Part shown: positions 49,501 through 56,220 of the stretch, in pieces
How the letters are laid out: each line of letters starts with the position of its first letter
How positions within the stretch are numbered: the stretch's first letter is position 1
Assembly: GCF_013839445.1 (NCBI RefSeq)
Contig: NZ_JACDIT010000001.1
Span: 924,658 to 988,657 of the forward strand
Source: Chthonobacter albigriseus
GTDB lineage: Bacteria; Pseudomonadota; Alphaproteobacteria; Rhizobiales; Pleomorphomonadaceae
Length of the DNA stretch: 64,000 nt
Direction of reading: 5' to 3'
Notes under the pieces: generated by a model
Database searches by the model: none
What the model was told of the DNA's origin: nothing
Seen by the model: only the letters and a program-made list of their open reading frames with translations
Made by a program: the position numbers and the translations under genes

Positions 49501-51378
49501 TCAGGCGGACGCCCGCTGTGCCGGCCGCCAAGCCCGCACAGCGTCGCGGCCGGCGCCTTTGGCGGTATAGAGGGCCTCATCAGCACGCAGGAGAAGCTCC
49601 CGTACGCTCGAACCGCCCATCGCTACCCCGACGCTGGCGGTGACCCGGCCCTTCTCACTTGCATCATGCGGGAGCCTTCGGGAACGAAGAGCGCGCGAGA
49701 AGGCTTCTGCAACCTCAACGGCGCCCGTGAGGTCGGTATCAGGTAGCACAGCCGCGAGTTCTTCGCCTCCATAGCGCGCTGCCACGTCCAACGGTCGGCG
49801 GAGGACTAAGCGGAGGCATTCAGCCACCGCGCGAAGGCATTCATCGCCAGCGGGATGTCCGTAGAGGTCGTTGTATGCCTTGAAGCGGTCGAGGTCGATG
49901 AGAAGCAGCGAGACAGGCCTGCCAGTCCGTTGGGCATTCCGTACCTCGCGCTCGAGCGCCTGGTCGAAGCCTCGGCGGTTCACAAGACCAGTCAGGCCAT
50001 CGGTATCGGCAAGGATCTTGAGATGGTTGTTGAGGCTTCGGAGAGCCTCCTCGGCGAGCTGGCTCTGCGTTACGTCGGAAAGCACCACGAGGCAGCCGTC
50101 CGTGGTTGGACGGCTGCGCGCCTCCAGCCAGCGCCCGTCGGCGAGTTGAAACCGTAAATCGCCGGCTTGCGTCAGGTTGCCTGACAGCTTGTTCGCCCAC
50201 TCTTGAGCTGACATCCCTTCGGGTAACTTTTCCTCGCCGCGCTCTGCCGCAGCGAGGAGAACCTCTTGAATCGAGGCTCCCGGGACCCGAATGTCGGCGG
50301 TGAGTGGGAAGAACTCCCGGTACCGCTCATTGCAAAAGACAATCCGGCCGTCATCTCCAAACATTGCGACCGCGTCGGCCATGTGCGTCATGGCGTCGGA
50401 TAGGAGCGTGCGCTGGCGCTCATACTCGGCCTGGAGTTCACGTAGTTCGGTGATATCGCGGTTATGAGTGATAAGCCCAACGAAGTTTCCGCGCTCATCC
50501 GTCAGTGGAGCTTTCAGAGTGCTGAGCCATCCTGACCTGCCGTCGCGGTGCCGTACCTGCTGCTCGATCGTTCGCGGCCGACCGTCTGCACACACGGCCT
50601 GTTCATCCGCCCGGAACTCCGCAGCGATGTCAGTAGGGTAGAAGTCGTAATCGGTCCGCCCGATGAGCTGGGACGTGTTGCGGGCACCCATAAGATGCGC
50701 TGTGGCTGGATTGGCGATCAGGAAGCAGCCCTCGGCGTCCTTTACGTTCAGGCAGTCGGGGAGAGCTTCAATAACCGCACGGTACATATGGTTAGCTTGG
50801 ATTACCTCGCGCCGTCTGCCGTCCTGAACGAGCGCCATGCCCGAGATTAAGGTGGACGCGAATACAATCGCGCCGAGCGGCAGCGCGGCCGTGTTGAAGG
50901 CCGGGCCTATTGCATTTGCTGGTAGGAAAAGGAAACAGAGGACATTCCCAGCTGCAGCCCAAAGCCCCAGGTAGGTCATGGCCGGAAGCCCGCGTACGCG
51001 GGACCGCTCCAGGAACCTTGAAACCACGCCGATTGATGCGGCAGCAACGATACATACTATCCCGGCGAGAAGTCCCTCGCCGCCGAGGTGCATGCGATAC
51101 GTTCCAGCAATTGCTGCCGACACTGCTGCAGATGTTGGGCCTCCGAAAAAACCGGAGAGCGCCAGCAACGTGGACCGTAGGTCTAATAGGATCCCGTCCC
51201 CCATTCGGAAAGGCATGCTAATCAGCGTCACACAGCCTAAGCCTGTCAAGACGCCAAAAGCTAGGCGAGTGCTCATGCCATTTGCCTGTTTCACCCAATC
51301 GAGGGTATTTGTCCACGCAAAGACGATAAGGCCAACTACGGCGAGGTTGGCGAGTAGCGCGTGCAGCAGTGCGTCCAT
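49501..51378 (-). CDS. Membrane diguanylate cyclase with two PAS domains
   Basis: The 625-residue protein has six or so N-terminal membrane helices of the 5TM-5TMR_LYT type (about 1-190: MPFRMGDGILLDLRSTLLAL, FFGGPTSAAVSAAIAGTYRM), a PAS domain (MYRAVIEALPDCLNVKDAEG), a second PAS (MADAVAMFGDDGRIVFCNER), and a C-terminal GGDEF domain with the active motif GGEEL and substrate residues in LLIDLDRFKAYNDLYGH. It should make c-di-GMP from GTP in response to an envelope or redox signal. No inhibitory RxxD is seen directly upstream of GGEEL. I choose the ATG at 51378. It lies beside the XRE gene on the same strand. Confidence 0.92.
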   Translation of the reverse strand: MDALLHALLANLAVVGLIVFAWTNTLDWVKQANGMSTRLAFGVLTGLGCVTLISMPFRMGDGILLDLRSTLLALSGFFGGPTSAAVSAAIAGTYRMHLGGEGLLAGIVCIVAAASIGVVSRFLERSRVRGLPAMTYLGLWAAAGNVLCFLFLPANAIGPAFNTAALPLGAIVFASTLISGMALVQDGRRREVIQANHMYRAVIEALPDCLNVKDAEGCFLIANPATAHLMGARNTSQLIGRTDYDFYPTDIAAEFRADEQAVCADGRPRTIEQQVRHRDGRSGWLSTLKAPLTDERGNFVGLITHNRDITELRELQAEYERQRTLLSDAMTHMADAVAMFGDDGRIVFCNERYREFFPLTADIRVPGASIQEVLLAAAERGEEKLPEGMSAQEWANKLSGNLTQAGDLRFQLADGRWLEARSRPTTDGCLVVLSDVTQSQLAEEALRSLNNHLKILADTDGLTGLVNRRGFDQALEREVRNAQRTGRPVSLLLIDLDRFKAYNDLYGHPAGDECLRAVAECLRLVLRRPLDVAARYGGEELAAVLPDTDLTGAVEVAEAFSRALRSRRLPHDASEKGRVTASVGVAMGGSSVRELLLRADEALYTAKGAGRDAVRAWRPAQRASA

Positions 51379-51483
51379 GTGGGCCCGCCCTTTCCTGCAG
51401 GTCCTGAAGTATACGATGACCAAAGTTAAAGGCTGTTTTACCGGCGGCGCTTTTCAAAGCGCCACTTGCTCACACGGAAACAC

Positions 51484-51720
51484 TTAAGTACCGTCGCCAG
51501 TAGGCTTGATGAGCCGTACGCCCGGCCGGCCGTGGTTGAGGAACTCAATTCCGGCCGCTTCGAGAGCAGCGCGCATTGCATCAATCTTTTCTTGTGAGAC
51601 GGCACGTCGGTCCTTCTCGAAGTCGACGACTGTCGACAAACCCACGCCGGCGTTTTCGGCGAGGTCGGGCTGATGCCATTCCAGAAGCACCCGGGCGGCT
51701 CGACATAGAGTTGGTGTCAC
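51484..51720 (-). CDS. XRE-family helix-turn-helix regulator
   Basis: The 78-residue protein has a lambda-repressor-like HTH: ARVLLEWHQPDLAENAGVGL then STVVDFEKDRRAVSQEKIDA, ending with IEFLNHGRPGVRL, a common tail in alphaproteobacterial XRE proteins. GTG start at 51720. Two near-identical 17-bp palindromes lie directly upstream, in the promoter shared with the divergent plus-strand gene, so it probably represses itself and that gene. Confidence 0.88.
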   Translation of the reverse strand: MTPTLCRAARVLLEWHQPDLAENAGVGLSTVVDFEKDRRAVSQEKIDAMRAALEAAGIEFLNHGRPGVRLIKPTGDGT

Positions 51721-51732
51721 GGTTACCTCAAA

Positions 51733-51793
51733 TCAACATTGAATGTTGACACGCGGCCTGCTCGAGCATATGTCTATCAACATTGGATGTTGA
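51733..51793. promoter_or_regulatory. Twin operators between divergent XRE and plus-strand genes
   Basis: TCAACATTGAATGTTGA (51733-51749) is a perfect 17-bp palindrome. TCAACATTGGATGTTGA (51777-51793) is the same with one change. They are 44 bp apart centre to start, about four helical turns. One abuts the XRE start, the other the plus-strand gene start, so a looping or cooperative repressor arrangement is likely. Confidence 0.8.
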
Positions 51794-51803
51794 GGACAAG
51801 CTG

Positions 51804-52139
51804 ATGCCGACCGCAATCAACAGATCCGAGGTGATGCGCACCGCGTGGCAGGTTTACCGCCACTGCTATTCCGAGTGCGAGCGCAAGGCCCTCGCTAAGG
51901 GCTTCCGCCATCCTGTCTGCCGCAAGCGGTGGTCCAACGCGCTCAAGGCCGCATGGTCGATCTGCCGTGAGCGTGCCCGTGTCGCCGCGCTCGATGCAGC
52001 GGCACGCGCGGCCGAGGCTCGTGCAGCTCTACAAGCTCGTTTGCTCGACCTGGAGACCAGCGAGTGCGGACATCGTGAGCTGTCCGCCGTGTCCGCCATC
52101 CACTCCACTCGCATGGGGCTTGCGGCACTCGGAGCCTAA
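51804..52139 (+). CDS. Small Arg/Ala-rich hypothetical protein, 111 aa
   Basis: The protein begins MPTAINRSEVMRTAWQVYRH, a DNA-associated-looking basic helical stretch common in phage genes, and continues with an Ala-rich helix. The ATG at 51804 has GAGGAC six bases upstream; a TTG at 51783 would lie in the operator. It is probably controlled by the divergent XRE repressor. No family named. Confidence 0.65.
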   Translation: MPTAINRSEVMRTAWQVYRHCYSECERKALAKGFRHPVCRKRWSNALKAAWSICRERARVAALDAAARAAEARAALQARLLDLETSECGHRELSAVSAIHSTRMGLAALGA

Positions 52140-52197
52140 CCCGAACGATCCTTCACCACTGACCAGCAACGCGGCCTGGAGCCGCCACGGAGGAGCC

Positions 52198-52692
52198 ATG
52201 TTTACGCAAAGCCTGAACCGCCGTTCCGTCCTCGCCGGCATCGGATCTGCCCTAACCCTCACCGCCACCACGGCAGCCGTCGTGAGCACGACCGTGCAGC
52301 CAGCCGCAGGCGACGCCATCGGTGACTTCCTCGCGGCGAACCCGGACGCGGAACTGCTCGCCCTTGGTGCCGAACTGGACGCCGCATGGGAGCGCGAAAG
52401 GCTGGCCTACGAGGTTTCCGACTACGCCGACAAGGCGGGTTCACCTGACGCCGACCACCTGGACGATGTTTGGGACAAACTGGTCGACCAGGCCGGCGAA
52501 ATTGTCCATCGCATAATTCCCTTGCAGGCGACAACGCTGGCGGGGGTGATGGTGAAGGTCCGCGCCGTGGCGTGGTGCTACAGCGGCAAGCCGGAGGAGA
52601 TTGAGACGGACGACGACCACTACACGTCCGACGTCCACCTCGCTCTCGGCATCGCCAAGGACCTCGCCCTCATGCCTGCAGTAGGAGCTTGA
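52198..52692 (+). CDS. Exported hypothetical protein with Tat-like leader
   Basis: The 164-residue protein starts FTQSLNRRSVLAGIGSALTL, a twin-arginine leader with a hydrophobic core and an Ala-x-Ala-like exit near residue 37. The mature part is helical and acidic (ANPDAELLALGAELDAAWER) without a motif that I can name. GGAGGAG precedes the ATG. It is followed two bases later by a second short gene with a similar leader. Confidence 0.65.
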   Translation: MFTQSLNRRSVLAGIGSALTLTATTAAVVSTTVQPAAGDAIGDFLAANPDAELLALGAELDAAWERERLAYEVSDYADKAGSPDADHLDDVWDKLVDQAGEIVHRIIPLQATTLAGVMVKVRAVAWCYSGKPEEIETDDDHYTSDVHLALGIAKDLALMPAVGA

Positions 52693-52693
52693 T

Positions 52694-52849
52694 ATGGACC
52701 GCCGCTCGTTCTTCAAGCTCGCTGCCAAGGCTGGCGTTGTGAGCGCAACTGCCATCCCGGCCCCCCCTGGCGACTGCGGAGCCCACCCTCGTCGAACCGG
52801 CACCGATGGGGGTGGCCGTCCTGTTTTGCTGGCGCAGTGGCGGGTCTAA
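52694..52849 (+). pseudogene. Short Tat-leader gene with probable frameshift at a C7 tract
   Basis: The frame reads MDRRSFFKLAAKAGVVSATA then ends after 51 codons at 52847-52849. A run of seven C at 52761-52767 follows the leader. Removing one C opens a frame (LATAEPTLVEPAPM...) that continues the leader naturally and runs to a TAG at 52887-52889. I read this as a slipped or decaying gene, or one that varies at the tract; a sequencing error is possible. Confidence 0.5.
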
Positions 52850-52889
52850 ACGGGGATGGTGCGACCCCTTACATGAGCATGGGCGCTAG

Positions 52890-53286
52890 CAGGCACAACC
52901 ACATCAACACGGACGTAGTGACCACAATGGTCATGTGCCAACCACGGGGCGCATAAATGCTGTCGGATTTCGGCGCTTCGTTCATAGCCTAGCCTCCTAA
53001 AGCTCAGTCAAGGCTGCGCCGGATTGGTTAATGAGTCGTTAATAGTTAGACCCACTTCGGATCAGTGCGAATACTAAATTCAGCAGACCCGGTGAAGCTA
53101 ATTGGCAACACCTGGGAACAGTTGCCGACCGGGCGGAACGGGGCTCATCAGCCGATGTTTTCCTCGTGCCGTTAGGGCGTGCTGCTCTATGCAGCACCGC
53201 CACCATCGCAAGTGGCTGTTGAGCACTGCGTGATATTGAAAAACCGGCCTTTGCGGCTGAAAACATTCCGTCCTAATCAATGCAAG
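52890..53286. other. Non-coding stretch ending in a terminator
   Basis: About 400 bases carry no credible gene on either strand, yet end in a strong plus-strand terminator. The stretch 53030-53080 is A+T-rich. It could be the 3' untranslated part of the preceding transcript or hold a small RNA; no promoter can be assigned firmly. The region continues without genes to 53398. Confidence 0.35.
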
Positions 53287-53314
53287 AAGCCGCCTCCTCG
53301 TGGGGCGGCTTTTT
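53287..53314 (+). terminator. Intrinsic terminator
   Basis: AAGCCGCC pairs with GGCGGCTT around a nine-base loop and is followed by TTTTT and GCG. It ends a plus-strand transcript that contains no gene in its last 400 bases. Confidence 0.8.
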
Positions 53315-53398
53315 GCGTCTGCCTCAAACGCGGCTAACCGATAACGACGCGTTAGGTACTTGGATGCTCAATTGTCGAACATATGACAGGAGCATATT

Positions 53399-53905
53399 AT
53401 GTCGCCTCCGGTTCCGGCCAATGAAGATCAACGTCTGACTGTCCTTTACAGCATCGGTGTCCTCTACACGGAGCACGAGCCGGTCTTCGACGCGATATGT
53501 CGACGTGCTGCCGAGCACTTCGGAGCGCCTATGGCTGCCATCACACTCGTCGACAGAGAAGGGCAGTGGTTCAAGGCAGAGTGCGGCCTCGGGATCGATG
53601 GTACTCCGCGCGACGTAGCGTTTTGTGCCTACGCCATTCTCTCCGACCAGGTCATGGTCGTTCCGGATGCTCGGGTGGATAGCCGGTTTGCCGAAAACCC
53701 GCTCGTAACGGGCCACCCAAACATAGTGTTCTACGCCGGTGCCCCTCTTGTGTACGGAGAGAACATACGGCTGGGCTCAATATGCATCATCGACACCGAG
53801 CCACGCCAGTTTACGCTTGACGACGAAGACATGCTGACTGACTTCGCGGACGAGGTCGCGGGCGAATTGTGGGTGCTCGCCTCGAAGAACGCTCGGGTGG
53901 CATGA
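53399..53905 (+). CDS. GAF domain protein
   Basis: The 168-residue single GAF domain (about 12-160) shows VFDAICRRAAEHFGAPMAAI, ITLVDREGQWFKAECGL, AFCAYAILSDQVMVVPDARV and FYAGAPLVYGENIRLGSICI, the typical order in stand-alone GAF proteins that bind small ligands or sense redox. ATG at 53399 with AGGAG upstream. Its stop overlaps the next gene's start (ATGATG), so the pair is coupled: a GAF sensor with a receiver-like partner. Confidence 0.88.
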   Translation: MSPPVPANEDQRLTVLYSIGVLYTEHEPVFDAICRRAAEHFGAPMAAITLVDREGQWFKAECGLGIDGTPRDVAFCAYAILSDQVMVVPDARVDSRFAENPLVTGHPNIVFYAGAPLVYGENIRLGSICIIDTEPRQFTLDDEDMLTDFADEVAGELWVLASKNARVA

Positions 53906-54390
53906 TGGCTGGTCAGCCGAGTGGTCCATCGGTTCTGGTCGTTGAGGGGCAGCGGTCACTCCATCCCGTCATTGCCCAGGTGCTCGCCCGCGCTGGACTG
54001 AACAGGGTCAATTTCCGAGACACCTCTGCGAAGGCACTGCAAGATTTCTTGCCACCGGACGCGTTGCTGATCGACGCTCGTGACGGAAGGCAGGATCTGG
54101 ATTCCTTTAGCCAACTCACGGGAGAGGCGAGAGCCAATGGCGCCGTTGTCGTGCTCATGGCGACGTCCACTGATCGAGGCAGTCTATTTGCGATCCGGGA
54201 AGGCCTTTGTGACGTCATCCTTCTCAAGCCGTTCATCGCTGATGAGGTTCGACGCAAGCTGGAAAGTCAGCAACTGCTTCTGCCACCAAAGCCGAAACTA
54301 AGGACCCGCAGCCGGTCTGAAGTTGCGACAATCCACGATCATCCCTTGCAAAAAGTCATCGCCCCGTCCCGCGATACTGTTTCGATCTGA
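53902..54390 (+). CDS. Receiver-like protein with incomplete acidic pocket
   Basis: The 162-residue CheY-like domain has the phosphoacceptor Asp58 in DALLIDARDG, Thr/Ser in LMATST and Lys109 in ILLKPF. The usual acidic pair after beta-1 is reduced to Glu15-Gly16 (VLVVEGQR), so Mg2+ binding and phosphorylation may be impaired. A basic C-terminal tail of about 40 residues follows. Coupled to the GAF gene. It may act as a phosphorylation-independent adaptor. Confidence 0.75.
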   Translation: MMAGQPSGPSVLVVEGQRSLHPVIAQVLARAGLNRVNFRDTSAKALQDFLPPDALLIDARDGRQDLDSFSQLTGEARANGAVVVLMATSTDRGSLFAIREGLCDVILLKPFIADEVRRKLESQQLLLPPKPKLRTRSRSEVATIHDHPLQKVIAPSRDTVSI

Positions 54391-54457
54391 TGGGTGTTAG
54401 GTCTCGTTGCGAATGGGGCGGCTTTCTTCCGATTACCACCGAAGGCGACGGCGGCAC

Positions 54458-55099
54458 TCACAACGGATCCTGCCGTTCACCCCTAGCTACGATGATCAGC
54501 GCACCATCCGGAAGGGGCCGTTGGAGTGCTCGCGCCTCCGACCAGGGTGCCTGCATCCATACGTCCATCTCATCGGGCGTGGTCAGAATGACCGGCATAG
54601 CCTTTGGGTGCACAGCACCTACAATTGCGTTGGGTTCTGAGGTGAGGAACCCGAACAGCCGGTGCTCGCCCTCGACAGGATTTGACTTGGGACCGCGTGA
54701 GCCTGTCCAGTTCGTCCAGATCCCCGCAAACGCCATCAAAGGACGGCTCTCGTCACCTGCAAACCAAACGGGCGTCTTTTTTGGCTTGGTATCCTCGTAT
54801 TCGCAGAACGAGGAGAACGGGACGATGCACCTCGACGTCGGCCCGAGCCAGCGCCGCCAGTGCGGGCTGTTTGTGTTGCGGATGTTGGTGATCGGCGGTC
54901 CGTTGTAGGTCGGGGGCGAGGGCATCCCCCACCGCATCATTGTGAGTTCGCGCCCACCGTCACCGTTGCGCACAACAGGCGCCATGTAGTCAGGGAAGAC
55001 GCCCGGAAGCGACGGGAGGTTTCCGGTCGAGTCGGACACTGCCCGGGTGAACTCGCGTATGGCCTGCTGGCCCTTGGTGATGGAGTAGAGATTGCACAT
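54458..55099 (-). CDS. yedK: SOS response-associated peptidase (SRAP/YedK family)
   Basis: The 213-residue SRAP protein forms a thiazolidine crosslink with abasic sites in single-stranded DNA. Catalytic residues are in place: Cys2 (MCNLYS, exposed after Met removal), Asn72/Arg74 (TNIRNTN), Glu100 (SFCEYED) and His164 ([12 protein letters not shown]). The ATG at 55099 has AGGAGC upstream and gives the required Cys2; the open frame extends upstream through the tRNA and is not coding there. It is the last gene before the tRNA end of the element. Confidence 0.93.
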   Translation of the reverse strand: MCNLYSITKGQQAIREFTRAVSDSTGNLPSLPGVFPDYMAPVVRNGDGGRELTMMRWGMPSPPTYNGPPITNIRNTNSPHWRRWLGPTSRCIVPFSSFCEYEDTKPKKTPVWFAGDESRPLMAFAGIWTNWTGSRGPKSNPVEGEHRLFGFLTSEPNAIVGAVHPKAMPVILTTPDEMDVWMQAPWSEARALQRPLPDGALIIVARGERQDPL

Positions 55100-55140
55100 G
55101 CACCTTGCTCCTAGGCGAGTGGCCGTGCTCCCAAGCAAAT

Positions 55141-55168
55141 AACGAAAGTGGGGCCACGGATGGGGCCG
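55141..55168 (+). promoter_or_regulatory. Right putative integrase arm site
   Basis: A 28-base segment starting AACGAAAGTGGGG and ending TGGGGCCG matches 36831-36858 at 22 of 28 positions, same orientation. It lies 54 bp inside the right attachment core. The pairing with a site beside int suggests integrase arm binding. Confidence 0.55.
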
Positions 55169-55222
55169 CAGGAGAGGGCGACTTATATTTGCGAGTCGTA
55201 ACAATGGCTTAGGGGAATCAAG

Positions 55223-55236
55223 TGGCGGAGAAGGAG
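55223..55236. repeat. Right attachment site core within tRNA-Ser
   Basis: TGGCGGAGAAGGAG is the reverse complement of the tRNA 3' end, from CCA through the acceptor strand into the T-arm. It is identical to 36703-36716. Location at a tRNA 3' end is the classic target of P4-type integrases. Confidence 0.85.
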
Positions 55237-55312
55237 GGATTCGAACCCTCGATACGGTTTCCCGTATACACGCGTTCCAGGCGTGCGCCTTAAACCACTC
55301 GGCCACCTCTCC
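55223..55312 (-). tRNA. tRNA-Ser(GGA)
   Basis: The 90-nt minus-strand sequence folds as a class II tRNA: acceptor GGAGAGG with CTTCTCC, discriminator G and encoded CCA (55223-55225), anticodon loop CTGGAAC with anticodon GGA (complement at 55276-55278), a long variable arm (GTATACGGG...CCGTATC) and T-arm GGTTCGAATCC. It reads UCC/UCU serine codons. Its 3' end is the integration target of the element to its left; the gene is intact. Confidence 0.96.
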
Positions 55313-55338
55313 AGGCAGGCCAAGGGCCCGCGGCGCGC

Positions 55339-55366
55339 ACTATACTCATCGGGCGGCGCGGTTCAA
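55339..55366 (-). promoter_or_regulatory. tRNA-Ser promoter
   Basis: On the minus strand TTGAAC (55366-55361) and TATAGT (55344-55339) are 16 bp apart, good -35 and -10 boxes. Transcription would start about 20 bp before the tRNA 5' end at 55312. Confidence 0.7.
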
Positions 55367-55465
55367 GGTGGCGGGGCAGGATATTTCCGCGGGGCGAACC
55401 GCTGGCATGGCAAGGGGTTGACGGGCCGGCGAGATCGACGCACGCCGACGCGGCGGGGAGACGGA

Positions 55466-55951
55466 TCAGGCGGAAAGCCCGACCGCGGCACGGCGCGGGG
55501 CGAGAGTGGCCGCGGAGCGCAGGACGAGCGGCAGGAGATCGCGCCCGATGCGCGATTCCAGGGCGTCGAACACCGCCTCGGCCACCAGGCGCCGCTCGCG
55601 CGCGGACTCGATCAGCGAAGCGTCACGCAGGGGCCAGCGAATCACCGGACTGTCCGCCAGTTGCTTCACCTCCGGAGCGGTCCAGGTGACCGTGGCGAGG
55701 TCGACGACGATATCGGCGCGAGGGGCGCCCTGAAGCGCGAAGATGGTCCAGGGCTTGGGCTCCAGGCCCTCGGCGGGAATGGCGCTGGCGGCGAGAACGG
55801 CGCGCGCTTCCGGCAGGATGACGCCGGTTGGCGCGCGACCGGCACTGAAAGCACGGATGCGGGTGTCGTTGCGGTGATTGACGATCGCCTCGGCCATCAG
55901 ACTGGTGGCGGCATTCGTCTCGCACAGGAAGAGAACGTCGATCGGCTTCAT
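55466..55951 (-). CDS. Low-molecular-weight phosphatase/ArsC-like protein lacking the P-loop arginine
   Basis: The 161-residue protein opens MKPIDVLFLCETNAATSLMA, like ArsC/LMW-PTP proteins whose P-loop is C-x5-R-S. Here the loop is Cys10-ETNAA-Thr16-Ser17, so the phosphate-binding Arg is missing. The rest keeps the family order (SAGRAPTGVILPEARAVLAA; VVDLATVTWTAP). It may be inactive, or use another mechanism. It is the first host gene after tRNA-Ser, on the same strand; no ars genes are nearby. Confidence 0.7.
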   Translation of the reverse strand: MKPIDVLFLCETNAATSLMAEAIVNHRNDTRIRAFSAGRAPTGVILPEARAVLAASAIPAEGLEPKPWTIFALQGAPRADIVVDLATVTWTAPEVKQLADSPVIRWPLRDASLIESARERRLVAEAVFDALESRIGRDLLPLVLRSAATLAPRRAAVGLSA

Positions 55952-56220
55952 CCCGAACTCCTGACTACCCCCGCCGCCTCCCGACGGCGCACCGACAGAT
56001 GCCGCGCTCCGATGTCGCCGTGATGACGGCGCGACACCAGCAGGGCGGCGACCGCGGGCGGGGCAACCAGGCCATGCATCGATCAGGCCAGTTCAACGGA
56101 TGGGCCGAGAGCCCGTGATGCGCGCCGGCGTTGGCGGCGGCTGCCGCGGAACTGGGCATCCGGGGTGGCGGGTGGACCGGCGCGAGGCAGAGACTGCCGC
56201 GCGCCGGTTGCCGTGACGGA

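Larger units (their letters stand above)
36703..55236. mobile_element. 18.5-kb integrated element at tRNA-Ser(GGA): phage-satellite-like or reduced prophage
   Basis: The element is bounded by the 14-bp direct repeat TGGCGGAGAAGGAG at 36703-36716 and 55223-55236; the right copy starts exactly at the CCA end of tRNA-Ser. A tyrosine integrase lies 145 bp inside the left end. The left half carries regulation, replication and virion-protein genes joined by 1-4-base overlaps; the right half carries signalling cargo. No capsid, portal, large terminase, tail tube or lysis cassette is visible. The element also has a putative internal origin (40857-40964) and two operator sites next to their likely regulators. 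Confidence 0.85.

Noticed and set aside
55965-56159. Short minus-strand frame between the phosphatase-like gene and creD
   Set aside because: Ala/Arg/Cys-rich, no ribosome binding site, no recognisable pattern.
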